From: Patella vulgata
Lineage: Eukaryota; Mollusca; Gastropoda; Patellidae
Direction: 5' to 3'
Assembly: GCF_932274485.2 (NCBI RefSeq)
Contig: NC_065883.2
Span: 15,622,222-15,686,221 of the forward strand
Length of the DNA stretch: 64,000 nucleotides
The notes below the pieces were generated by a model, which was not told the origin of the DNA, did not search any database, and saw only the letters and a program-made list of their open reading frames with translations. A program made the position numbers and the translations under genes. Positions within the stretch are counted from its first letter, which is position 1. Every line of letters starts with the position of its first letter. Below are positions 11,606 through 23,149 of the stretch, one piece after another.

Positions 11606-11698
11606 GCCTATATTGTTATTGTTACTTTATTTTTTCAGACATTTATTTCAGACTAAAACGATTGATAGACAAATTTTAAACTAACAAACCTGTAGACA

Positions 11699-14600
11699 AT
11701 GTTTCGTGCAAACTTGCTAGACAAGTACAAAAGTAAAGTTGAATGCAACCTTAATAAGTTGAGGGAAGCAACAGATAGTGATGATGTCAAAGAGAATCCA
11801 TACTTTCCAGATTTTGAAGTAAGTCCAGGGATGTCGGCAATGATTTCGCTTATAATAGATACAAATAATTTTTTTTTTGCATTGGATGGATCTTCTGGAG
11901 AAATACAAGAGAAACACCAACAAGAAATAGCCGACTACATCAGTGAAAATAAGCAGATCCTGGAGGTTCTGTGTGGCATTGTCGTCTATTCGCCTAAGCC
12001 AAACTGTCCTATTATTGGCAAGTTGCACAAGATGTCATTAAATCTGGTGATGAGTCTGACGGACAAATCGGAAGATTTGTGTGAAGCTGTTTGTCAAATT
12101 CCAGAATATCTTGGCTATTTAAAAGGCATTATGGATAATACTGAACTAAATGATGACGGAACGTCAGATGTAAGTGTGAAATACCATTATATTTGTATAT
12201 TATTTGTATACACGAAACACTATTCGGCATTTCTGAAATATATAGGATATAGCTAAAACAAGCCAGCTTCACCTGATATCTTTGATGCGTGTCTTTTTAA
12301 TCGGATTAAATCCAAACCTCAAGATTATCTACTGTAGTTTTTCTGTGTTTATTTTCTTAATATCATGTTAAGTAATCGAATTGAGTAATTTTTAGCGGGA
12401 GCCGGGAACTACGTCGTCAAAAATTAGTTTTGATTTCCAATTAAAGAAATATTCATTTGAAAAGTTTCCAAAATAAAAGAATAACAATGTAATTTTTAAA
12501 TTGGTTAGATTGATGAAAAGATATAGAATAACAATTAATAATTTTACTGGAAAGAACACTTCAATGAACGTTTGCAAGTAGACGTAAAATCTTATGAAAA
12601 TGGAACACCGATGAATAATTAATCGAAAAAAATCTCGAAAAGGGACCAATTTCGGCATAGGTGTTTATGCAAGTGACTAATAAATGTTTAAAAAAGAATA
12701 ATAGTGTTGAATGCATTTAAAAAAAAACTTATGCTTTGAAACTTTTGAAATAATCCCCAAAGACGTGTTGATATTTTCTCTAAATTTCACCCAAAAATAT
12801 TATTAAATATAAATTATCTGTGTAGAAATTTAAAACCTTGGTGTCATCATTATGTGCGGAGATATTACGAAAATCGAAAAGATATTTACTCTTGCTTTTT
12901 ACTTGATTATTTAACACGTTATGACTTGATCTACATCATTAAATATCTTTTGTTTTTATTTATATCTTTATTTCTATATTTACCTGATTCTTTTACGCGT
13001 TGTAACTTTATCTACACCATTAAACATGCAAGAGCTAAATCTTCCTATTGCAGGCCTTTCTTTAGGTCTGAAATATTATATAAACTATTAATTAGACATT
13101 TATTATCACGAAAAGACCATAATCAACTCTCGATGCTATCTTTTGTGTCGGATTTTCACTGAATTTGAATCCGATCTGCTGCTCAACGCTCATTCATGAT
13201 TAAATCAAGAAATGGATAATCGAGACTATGTTCCTTTTATCGTACCGACTTTAGTAATGATGGTCGAGGCTATGCCCAAAATTCAATCGCTAAATTCTCG
13301 GTCCTGCGTGGATCAGTTTGACTGAAATTCTCAGCAAATACTCTTTACATTATCTAGTTTTTAACTATTATAGTGAGAACTGCCAGCTCTTTATCTAATC
13401 TCCCATAATGTATCTATAAATATCTCTATTTTATTTCTATATATTTACACGAACTTCTAAATAGATATTATGATTTTATCCCTTGTGTTATATTATTCTT
13501 ATTATGGTAAAGTGCATCTGATCATGTTTATCATGAAAGGAGCGCTATATAAATACTTGTAATAGTAATAGTATTGACAAGCGTTAATAAAATCATTTTA
13601 AAATCTATAACATCTATCATGCAGAATGGACTGAATAATTCACACCCAAAAAACAAAACAAAACTAAAAAATATTTTAAAAGACAACCAGCAAAGCGTGG
13701 AAGTACACCAATACTGCAGTTTTTCGGCAAAGGATGATTAGTCTGGAACTGAAAGTGGGGGAATGTTTAATATTGAAAAACTATAGCTTCTAGTGTCAAA
13801 GCGGGTTAACTCCAGAACTGAAAGTAGCGGAAAACTGAATATCGACAGGGTTCTATCTCTCGTGGACAAAATTCCGTTCAAAACGGTGGCCTTCGGCAAC
13901 AGAGGTATAACTCTGCTACGCTGGTCGTGGAACATGACCATAATACTTCTAATAAAATTTGAAAAATTTCCATTAAAAATTGTAGCCTATATGGCGTTCA
14001 CAAGGTTCTTGGCAAAAGGTGGTAAAACCGGAAAGGAATGTTGTGGAATGCTGAATATCGATAGGGTTAGTCCTCGCATAAGTCATCTTTTAAAAAATAT
14101 AGCCTTTATCTAGTTCCTTTAGGAACGGTCTCTGATCGGAAGCCTGTCCACTGACCTTTCCTTTCCGTCCCTATTATAGATGCAATATGAAAATACCGCC
14201 CCACCTATGTTCTAAGGCTGTTTTGGAATCCCTACCTTTTATTTTTCACAGCGATTTTTTTTATTTTTCATCAAAACGAATAATTTCTCACTATATCTGA
14301 CTTAAATTTTTAATAATTCCAGATTTAAAATTTTGCGATAAAAAGAAAACATGCGGTCTGTGCATGTTCGAGTCTCGTAATGACTGATTAATTCAAACAT
14401 TTTTTGGTAATGTTTTTAATTCTACATGAAAATAGTATAGTGTCCGATGTGGCGAGAAATGATTCCAATTGGCGAACAAGGAAGAATCGCGGTGAAAAAA
14501 AGTCGGTAAGGATTCTAAACTAGCCTTAGACCAGATGTGGGGAAGGAAAGTAATTTTCATATTGCAGCTATATAAGGACGGACAGGAACGGTCAGCGGGA

Positions 14601-17600
14601 ACTAGCCATTATCGTGTTTAGGCTACACGGTTTTCGATGGGCCATAAGCTAAAAATTGATTTTTCGTACAATATGGGGCTATAATGCCAGATTCGAACTC
14701 ATCCGAGATATTTGATAAAAACTGTGACCTGTAGACTGTTCACAAACAAAATAATGTGAACGGACGCACGGGTGGATGACCTAATCTCTGATGCCTCCAA
14801 CATGTTCCATAATATTGAAAATATGGGCATAGACACTTGATAGCATGCCCTAAATGCAGTAGAATTTGAGAATTGAACAATAATAGATTAGGTATCATTG
14901 TACCCCTTTGCAAAGTTTCGTTATTCACTTGTTACTCTTAGCCATTTTACTATCATATTCTCGAACCGAGAAGTCACTTTGAATGGGATTAGGTCTAATC
15001 AAAAGATAGTATGCTCTCCTATTAGTGACATTTACATTTAAAAAAGATTTATTCAAAATAAAATTAATACCATTTGATATGTTATAAAAAACGGATAGAA
15101 TAAAATAACATCGGTACCGGAAATTCGCTGATTTACTTTTATGACCCAACGTTTTGAGTATTTAATTAATTTTAGTACTTATATTTTACCAGGAAGACAA
15201 GATGTATTTACATCGTGTAATTGGGGTAGTCAACAACCTTGCAATGGATGACAACAACATAGATGTGTTACGTGATGAAGATTTTCAAACATCACTAACA
15301 AAACACATATCAGCTGATGATGATGGTATCAGTCTGGCTGCTCTTCTTGGTTTAGCTGCTATTATGTCGGAAGATGAAAACACAAATATCCAGGCTTGTA
15401 CCTCAACTATTAACAGTTTAATGGATGAGTTTGAAAAAAGTCTAGAGAGTGATATGCACAGATCACCAAATGGTTGGAAAAGCCTGGAATTGGCATCAGG
15501 TAATTCTATTGAATTTTACCAGAAGAATATTACCATTACATTGTTGTCCCCCGCCTTCCGAAGAAAGCAGGGTACTCTTAAAATTCTTCTACCAGTCTGT
15601 CTGTCACACTTGAGCTAGAACGTTCAAACTTGGTGTAGGTGTTTATTAGGCGAATGCCTTAGGCGAATGCCTCGACGGGGCAATTTGAATGGTTGGTGCT
15701 TTGGAAAACGATAACTGTGGTTCTAATTCAGTGATAAAGGTGAGACTTGGTGTATAGTCTCATTATATTAAAACCACGACTAAATTCGATAATGCACATT
15801 TTCTGCTCTGAGTAAACATGATGATCATTGTTTGCTTAGGCTTAATAGATATTTCAATCTGATTTGTCGAGAATTTGAAAAACAATACCCACCCCCTCCT
15901 CTAATAGAGATGGTAGTATGGCCAAACTCGGATGAATGCTCCAGGCTAAGCAGAGATAGGCAATTTTATTAGTTGATGCTTTGGGACACGATAACGTTGG
16001 TTCTAATTAAGTGAGAATGATGAAATTTGGGTTACAGTTTCATAATATCAATACCATGACTAAGTTCGATAATGAGCAGAACGATAACCAATTTGATTGG
16101 TCGAGACTTCAGAGTTCCATAACGTTGATTCTAATTGTGTTAAAGTGGTGAAATTTCGTGTGTGGTTTCACAACATCAATACCTTGTCTTAGTTCGATGT
16201 TCTATTTAGGTTAAGTAGATACTTCAATTTGATTTGTCGATACTTTGGAACACAATAACTCGTTTGTGGGCGTCTATAAGGTGAATGCCTTGACACTGGT
16301 GGATCATGCACATTTTCCACTAAGGTTAAGCAGCGATAAGCAATTTGATTGGTTGAGAGTTTGGAACACGATAACTTGGTTCTAAATGTGCGAGAGTGAT
16401 GAAACTAAAGAGTATAGATTTATTAAAACAATACCTTGACTTAGGTGAGATAGTGATAGGCAGTTTAATTGATCAAGAATTTGGAACATAACAACTCTGT
16501 TTTTAATTGCGTTAGAATGTTTAAACTTGACGAATGTCTTAGCTGAGTTCAATGATTAACATTTTCCCTTAAAGCTAACCAGAGCTAAGCAATTTCATTG
16601 GTCGATGGTTTAGGACAAGATAATTGTGATTCTAAATGATGGATAGTGATGGAACCATGTGTATGGTTTCACTACCAGGTACTTCAAAACAATTATAAAC
16701 ATTGTCTGCTTAGAAGAAGTATAAATAATCAGTCTGATTGATCGATACTTTTCAAAAAGATACACAATTAGTATGTGTCATCAGCCCCACTGTTGGCTTG
16801 TTTTATTTAATTCAGGAATTCTCAATCTAGCTCGATTTGACGACAACAAAGCTCTGTTTGTGGAAAAAAACTGTTTGCCTAATATGATGAAGATTGCCAT
16901 TTCCAAGAATCCAAAGGAACGGGAGAGTATGTTCTTATATGTATTCTTTTCAAGTTACTTCCATGGTTCGGTTCGATAACCTACGTGCAGGGTTATCCAG
17001 ACCTGTGATGGTGCAGGTTTAACCCACTGTTTCAGCAGAAATAAGGAAATAAACCTGATGGTTATGACATGTCGTTACTCTCTGAACATTGCGATGGTTT
17101 GGGTTATTGTTTTGATCCCGGACGCTGACACTGGTATCCGATCGTGACAATAGAGCCCATCTCGTAAGGTAATTAGATATTCGGTTGCCAGGAATGGCCT
17201 GTGTACTGCCTGTTAAGAACCCCGGCTTAAGTCACATTCAAAGAGAAGCTAGACGTGTGCTTAAGGTAAAAAAAGTACGGAGACGTCCAGCTTGAGAGGA
17301 GCTTCGCAAAGCTAAGGATAATTAAATTAATCTGAAACCGGTCTTGATTTGCTTCCAAGTTTAGATTTTACCTAACAGCAGCCAGGACGGACTTATAAAC
17401 AACATATTTATTTAGATGGGGTGAATGCATCAAATTTTATGATATGTTGATACTGCTGTAAAATGGTATATTGTTGACAGTATGAATAAAAAAGATAATG
17501 TATATGTTGTATTATACATGTTCCCAACTTTTGTAACGAGTAATTTTCTACCACGGATCGCTACGCTATAATGATCCCACTCTAGCAGATGTAATTGGCA

Positions 17601-20600
17601 TAAAATGTATTTTATTTGACAGTTGCCTTACGTTGTTTATGGACACTTGCTTTCGACGATGATGTCAAAAAGAAATTGGTTGAAGAGCCCGGACTAATCC
17701 ATTTTCTTGATGAAAAACGTCAATCATCTGACGGAGAAAATAGTGATGAAAAAATAACTTGTCATAATATACTATGGACTCTAGGAGACACTTTTCGAGT
17801 ATCCGAGGTCCATGAATCAATTAGTGAGTATACCAAGATTATTAGTTTGATTCTAAACGTTTTGTTATATTCTAGATATGAAACTAGACGGGTTGCTGTA
17901 TAAAGCCATGGGACCCGTGATTAACTGGATGTAAATTGGACGCGTCGTCTAGGGGTGTCAAATTATACATTGGAAAAAGTATTTTGATGCATTGTCAAAA
18001 TGAACCCTATTGATTTTCCCCTTTGTCCGTCCATCTATTGCAAAATGTTGGTGTATCTTGCATATTGTTACATATTCAAAATGCTTTCCTTTCCCACATT
18101 TCTGGGCCCTATACTTTAGCCTTTGGGGCATGCAATCAAGGAGCATCACCGAATATCTGCACACTACTCTCTGTCTCATTTACGTAAATAGTGGGTATAG
18201 TTCCCAAAACATTAGGACTACACACTGACATTGTTTTAAAATTCTACAATAAATAATGAAAATTCTGTCGGCAAAAGCGTATTTTAATGAACTTATTCAT
18301 CAGGGTAGAAGAATACTATCGCCATTTCCGAATTTTCAGAATGGTAAATCTCAAACGAGTTCGCTTATGTTACATAATCACAGATTATCTGATGTTAAAG
18401 ACGCTTCCTGCCAACTTGACACCTGTTCGCTATCGACATGCCTGGAGTTCTTGGTCTATTTTTATATGTGATTATGTAACGATTATGTAAACGTTAACTG
18501 GCTGGCATGTTTTATTTAAACTTTCTTTGTCTGATTAGCATGTATCGAATGTTAAACGTGATATGACACATTAGCCAGATGCCTAATATAGGGCTGTACG
18601 ATATTCTCGATATAGTCATTTAACGCAATATGGTATTTTCAGACCCAACTACGATATCATGTGGCCAAAAATCGTCGATATAGTGGTTTATCGAATATCG
18701 CCAAAAACTTCAAATATCGAAAAAAATTATCATAATAATAGATAATAAATACACTATACAGCAGTGGAAATTAGCCGACGACAATAAACTATAATAAAAC
18801 TAATATTTTGAGAATCGTTAAATGTTGAAAACACTTGTGCAGTGTTCGCAGCCGTTTTTCACTGCATCGTGTATGTTTTTAGTCGACAATAAATTGTCAG
18901 TTGTTACTACATGTAAAGCTTAGGCCTACTAAACGCCTGAAATTTCCCACTACCGCGGCTAATTAACAGGCTATAAATAGGTTGTCATATTTTTAAAAAC
19001 GAATATTTTTAGAAAACTCTACGAAACTTAATTTCTGAAAGCAAGAATAAAACGATCTATAAATAGATTACTGTCTCTGTTAGGTCAGGAATACCGCAGC
19101 CAATCGAATGCTTGAATGGAAGATAGTCCGGATCATTTAGTATTTGTTAAACTGTTTGAACTTACAATACAAGACTTGAAGACCGCATCTACTTACTTCC
19201 GCTGCACGTGATATTTGAGAATTTTCTTACACAAGGTCACAAGCAGACGCTTTTTATCCAAAAAGGATGTTGTTTTGTTCATTTTAATAAATCTATATTA
19301 TAAAAAAAGCAAAGTTTAAAGTGTATGAATAAAACAGTTCTTACCCACAATTCTTACTCACACTGTAGTCAGCTTTAATGCATTTATATTTTAATTTATT
19401 GAATAGCAAAGTGACATTATTATTAAATATCGCGATATTTAACTATATCGTTGAAAAAAATGCCAATATCGATATCGTCCCTTTTTGCAATATCGTACAG
19501 CCCTAGCCTAATAAGATCCTTTGTTTGGAAGGGTTTAAAAACCCAGATTAACAAACAAATCGACAGAGAGGTCCGGCCAGGACAGGCCACGCAGGTCTGG
19601 AGTTAAGACCGGACAACGGCCATGTAATGTAAGTTGGTTGGGAGTTGGCACACTCGTGCCTAGCCGAGCTAGGGCCATGGCTCCCTCATTACAAGTTAGT
19701 TATGGAGTCTTTAAGTTTTGTATATAATATGTTAGAAGAAGCAGAGAATAAAAGTATTATTATATGTTAAACTAGTCTTGTCATCTGAACTTGATATAAA
19801 GACCCAATACTGTCACACTTACCGTGAACAAGATTTCGGAAATGATTCTACTTTCAAATTAATGGTTATTTCACAGTTTACGCTCAAATTTATGAAATCT
19901 TGTGAATTCTGAAACAGTTGCTCAAGTTTTAAGGATGATATCCATTGAATTTCAAAACGTTAGGATCATTTCGTTTATTTAAACTTGCGCTGTGAGACTT
20001 GTTGATAATGCTAACATGGACCTATTTGCGTCCGACATTTTCTTAGTTGTGGTGGAAGATTTAAACATCTGCGTTTTAACCTGGATTATTCTACTCTTTC
20101 CATTAGGGGGAGAAATGACTGAGAATGATGATGATGAGGACCATCATGATGATGGTGATGATAAAGGAGAAGGTGATGTAAATGCTGAATATTTTAAAAA
20201 TCATAGAAGTGAAGAACAAGAAAACCAACAAACGCAACAACACAAAAATAAACCAGAAAAATTAAGACATTCAAAAGAACATAATGGTCACGTAATGATA
20301 AGCTACAATTGGGATAAGCAAGATTTGGTGTTGAAAATACGAGACCAACTCAAGTCTAACAATATAAAGGTATGGATGGATGTTGATGACATGGAAGGGT
20401 CGACACTTGAAGCCATGGCCGAAGCTGTTGAACAAGCTGAAATTGTGATCATGTGTATGTCTCGAAAATACAAAAACAGCGAAAATTGCAGAGCTGGTAC
20501 GTATAGAGAGTTAGCTCCTGTTATATTATTTAACTTACATACAGCAGCTCTTGTCATGGCATTTGACTTATATACGACAGCTCTTATTATGGCATTTAAC

Positions 20601-21445
20601 TTATACGACAGCCCATGCCGTGCCCTTTAACTTATATACGGCAGCTCTTATTATGGCATTTAACTTATATACGACAGCTCTTGTTGTGGCATTTAACTTA
20701 TATACGACAGCTCTTGTCATGGCATTTAACTTATATACGACAGCTCTTGTCATGGCATTTAACTTATATACGACAGCTCTTGTTATGGCATTTAACTTAT
20801 ATACGACAGCTCTTGTCAAGGCATTTAACTTATACACGGCGATATTTTTAAAGGGGGTATTCTCTGTGTGCAGAATGGGCTTTATAACACAATTTCCACT
20901 GTCTAAAATTCAGTAACAGTTTTAGTCATGATGTCTCCATTTTGCGTTAAATTGCTTGGACGAGATGAGTAAATGACCCTATTAGGCAGGATAACTATAT
21001 TTAATACACCATTGATATAGGTATTCCCAAACTTACAAACAACATGGAGTAAGCTGAAACGTATAAATGCACCCTTTCAAAGCGGACTGGCGAATCAGTA
21101 TGGACCTGTTCGTTTGAATTTGTCCAAAATATCTCTCTTTTCTTTTTAAAAACTAATTGATTGCGGACGTTTTGTTACTCTTGTTGCTTCCGAAATACAC
21201 GCGGTGAAATTATTCCCCATACTGGGTGATATTATGAATGTGTTTTTGTTTTAGAGGCTGAATATGCCTTTACGAAAAAAAGAACGATTATACCAATACG
21301 GATGGAAACAGACTACACCCCTGATGGATGGTTGGGTATCGTTTGTGGATCGAAACTGTGGTATGATTTTAGTGATGAACAGTTGATGAATTCAAATATG
21401 GGTCGATTTTTAAAAGCGGTAGAAAATTCACTGATGCAAAAGTAA
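11699..21445 (+). CDS. ARM-TIR protein, complete six-exon gene (gene A)
   Basis: Coding exons are 11699-12169, 15193-15499, 16816-16926, 17623-17823, 20107-20496 and 21255-21445. Phases 0,1,1,1,1 agree and give 556 residues ending in TAA. An acceptor at 11649-11651 leaves a 47-nt 5' leader on the first coding exon. Residues 1-157 form a helical N-terminal region (NLNKLREA, LTDKSEDLCEAVCQIPEYL). Residues 158-363 hold armadillo-type helices (ALLGLAAIMSEDEN, LNLARFDDNKALFVEKNCLP, CLWTLAFDDDVKKKLVEEPG). Residues 364-424 are an acidic then charged linker. Residues 425-556 are a TIR domain: HVMISYNWDK, a BB-loop-like DVDDMEGSTLEAM, then SRKYKNSENCRAEAEY and RTIIPI. Glu494 is three residues after Cys, the place of the catalytic Glu in plant TIR NADases. 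SARM1 has the same ARM-then-TIR order but ends TIR after SAM domains, which are not seen here. A cytosolic signalling or NAD+-cleaving role is inferred from the family, not shown. Introns carry an array, a solo LTR, a hAT element and a minisatellite. Confidence 0.92.
13720..14110 (+). repeat. Dispersed repeat with internal ~100-250 bp subrepeats (intron 1 of gene A)
   Basis: Variants of GGAACTGAAAGTGG/GGAATGTTGAATATCGACAGG recur within the block (around 13745, 13810 and 14040) and again on the other strand near 8920-8950 (GCTGAATATCGATATG). This marks a mobile or tandem-repeat family of unknown class. The open frame that crosses it is not supported as a gene. Confidence 0.4.
15596..16770 (+). 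repeat. Tandem ~150-bp repeat array filling intron 2 of gene A
   Basis: Degenerate monomers share GCAATTTGATTGGT, TTTGGRACACRATAACT, TCTAATTNNGTNAGA and CTTGACTNAGTTCGAT. The same family is at 43560-44370. Intron 2 is 1,316 bp here but only 103 bp in gene B, so the array accounts for nearly the whole difference and probably arrived after duplication. Bivalve 'pearl' and related Helentron-like elements also carry tandem cores of about 160 bp; that link is a suggestion only. Confidence 0.7.
18368..19817 (+). mobile_element. Solo LTR (Ty3/gypsy-like) in intron 4 of gene A, with a hAT element inside it
   Basis: The element starts TGTTACATAATC and ends CAATACTGTCACA. It is flanked by the 4-bp direct repeat CTTA (18364-18367 and 19818-19821). 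Gene B keeps the unoccupied site, TTCGCTTACCGTGAAC, at 62651-62666, so the insertion postdates the A/B duplication. Without the nested hAT (18589-19505 plus its 8-bp duplication) the LTR is about 525 bp. Related LTR sequence is at 34627-37416 (-) and 46130-46626 (+). It carries no coding sequence and is the usual product of recombination between the two LTRs of a full element. Confidence 0.85.
18589..19505. mobile_element. Nonautonomous hAT-like element, 917 bp
   Basis: It has perfect 17-bp terminal inverted repeats TAGGGCTGTACGATATT. The 8-bp target duplication GCCTAATA lies at 18581-18588 and 19506-19513. An 8-bp duplication and TAGGGCTGxxCGATAT ends are typical of hAT superfamily elements known from fish and invertebrates. 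The inside has no open reading frame of transposase size and is rich in CGATAT words near both ends. It inserted into the LTR at 18368-19817 and is therefore younger than that LTR. Confidence 0.9.
20525..20840 (+). repeat. 33-bp minisatellite in intron 5 of gene A
   Basis: About nine and a half copies of a 33-bp unit (core TTTAACTTATATACGACAGC then TCTTGTCATGGCA) begin about 30 bp after the donor of the first TIR exon. Gene B has about four copies at the same intron position (63450-63575), so the seed predates the duplication and the copy number changed later. Because 33 is a multiple of three, long open frames run through it on both strands. These are by-products of the repeat. Confidence 0.9.
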
Positions 21446-23149
21446 GGTGGTCTTGTATTAATACCACTATTATTAATTAAAGCCAATTTTTTTGACATTG
21501 TATATCATTTTAAAATTAACTTTGTTGTGTGTTTTATATTTGAGATTGTTTGGGGGTTGTTTCTTTCTTGGGATAATAATACTGATATCATTTATTGAGT
21601 GATGTAATACATAAATAGCAGTTAATATTCTACAATAAATTATGCGTGTACGGAAGTCGATTTAACACTATTATTCTACGTAATCAGGTCAAAAAGATAT
21701 AATAAATATTGCCTCAATAACTGTAAAGTCTGCGTATTATAAGACGAAAAGTTTAATGAAATAAATAAAAAATTGAAAAAAAGTATATATTACATCACTG
21801 ACATCAAACATACCAGCGGATCTATATTACATCTGGAAATGCTGAAAGGTCAAAATGATCATCAACACATTCGGGTCAACCTACGATAACTCGATTTTAA
21901 TTATATTTCACGAATTATGAAAAAAAAATAATATGAATTCCTTTAAATAATTCTTCATGAATTAATGTGGTGGATGTGGTGACTTAGTTCAATCTTTCTT
22001 ATTCGCAACAAAAAAAACCCCAAATCACAACCTCCCCCATACATTTCCAGAAAATTGTACCTTGTGTTGATATGTTCAATTACTAAATGCCAATCAAAGA
22101 AGATGTACTTCACCAATATGGAGGTGTGGCTAGTAGACTAATGAACCAGATTGTGAAATCAGAGGGCAAGTATATTAGATTTTTCAACAATTTGACATTT
22201 TTAAGGGGATGCAGAGATAGTGTCATTATTAATCAAAGGTGTTACGTTTTAATTGTATTTGATTGTTATTTTTGCTGCATATTCTTTATATATTTTCCTA
22301 CTATTCACATACCTGTGTCATTTGCTTGATAAAGACGAGGGTAACGTCGTTTAAACGTCGCTTAGTATTAAACTCAGTAATTGTGTATCCATAAAATTGT
22401 ACCTTGTGTTAATATGTTCAATTACTAAATGCCAATCAAAGACGCATTAAAGACGTTTTCCTTAATTTGGCTAGATTGTTTGCAGACAACACTGTATTGG
22501 GTATAATAAACTATGATTCAGACAAATTTTAATTCAAATAAATAAAAGTTGTTTTATTCAGTTCTAAAACACAAGGTTATTTTGTTTAAATTGACGTTTG
22601 TGAACATTTTAGATTGTAAGTGCTGTAATCACGTGTCATCCGTTCTATGTTTAGGTTCTTGTATCCCGTATGGATACAATACTAGTTCTGTTATGTGCGG
22701 CACCATGTTGTAAATCAAAAAGTTCTTCCATTTCTTCCCGCAGCTATATATGTATCTAATCTATAAATTATTTTTCATTGTTTATTTAATAGTACATAAA
22801 CCTGGGTAATGCACTGTAAATGAATTGGGGGTATTTCAACTTTTAACACTGGCCCTCAAGCATATTGCTTTGACCAGACCACCACAATTACTGAATCCGC
22901 CATTGCTTGAGAGAGAAGCATCGTTATGCTGCTTCTGTTTAGGACCGTCAGTTCACATGTAAGTTTAACATAAAAATAGTAATATCACTAAAAGATGTGA
23001 TCAGCTTCACAAAACAATCAGCCGGAAGATGGCAAAAAATTAGCTGTAAATAGCGACATCACAAATCACATATCATGTTTACTTGAGCATTATGTTTGTG
23101 ATCACAGAAATTTCTTGACACTTAAGTGTATCTTTATTGTTTATGATTC
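21446..23149. other. Convergent intergenic gap between gene A and the RhoBTB-like gene; no gene seen
   Basis: Both genes end toward this gap. AATAAA-type signals occur near 21634 and 21758 for gene A. A repeat with two direct copies of a ~53-bp block sits at 22053-22445. The remainder is A+T rich and without exon-like sequence. Confidence 0.6.
22053..22445 (+). repeat. Dispersed repeat with direct copies and a conserved GATAAAGACGAG end
   Basis: AATTGTACCTTGTGTTGATATG and ATTACTAAATGCCAATCAAAG occur at 22053-22107 and again at 22391-22443. Between them lies TTGCTTGATAAAGACGAGGG followed by AACTCAGTAATTGTGTATCC. Pieces of the same family recur at 27600-27700 (-) and 49290-49600 (+). The GATAAAGACGAG...CGTCGAAACGT motif recalls 3' regions of Penelope-like retroelements, but no coding part is present and the class is uncertain. 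Confidence 0.5.

Larger units (their letters stand above)
7654..11651. other. Divergent intergenic stretch between the NWA-repeat gene and gene A; no gene seen
   Basis: The region should contain the promoters of both flanking genes. It holds A+T-rich sequence with poly-A/T runs (7560-8060) and a fragment at 8300-8410 resembling 47850-47950. There is GT-rich low complexity (8776-8860), a short monomer of the 150-bp array family (9130-9235) and G/GA microsatellite sequence (9240-9280). SINE2 and SINE1 fragments lie at 10.3-10.8 kb. The open frame at 8968-9171 (-) lies partly in repeat sequence and has no convincing splice context. Confidence 0.6.

Noticed and set aside
20551-20916. Long open frames on both strands with periodic peptides
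   Set aside because: They are produced by the 33-bp minisatellite, whose unit length is a multiple of three; there is no independent sign of coding.
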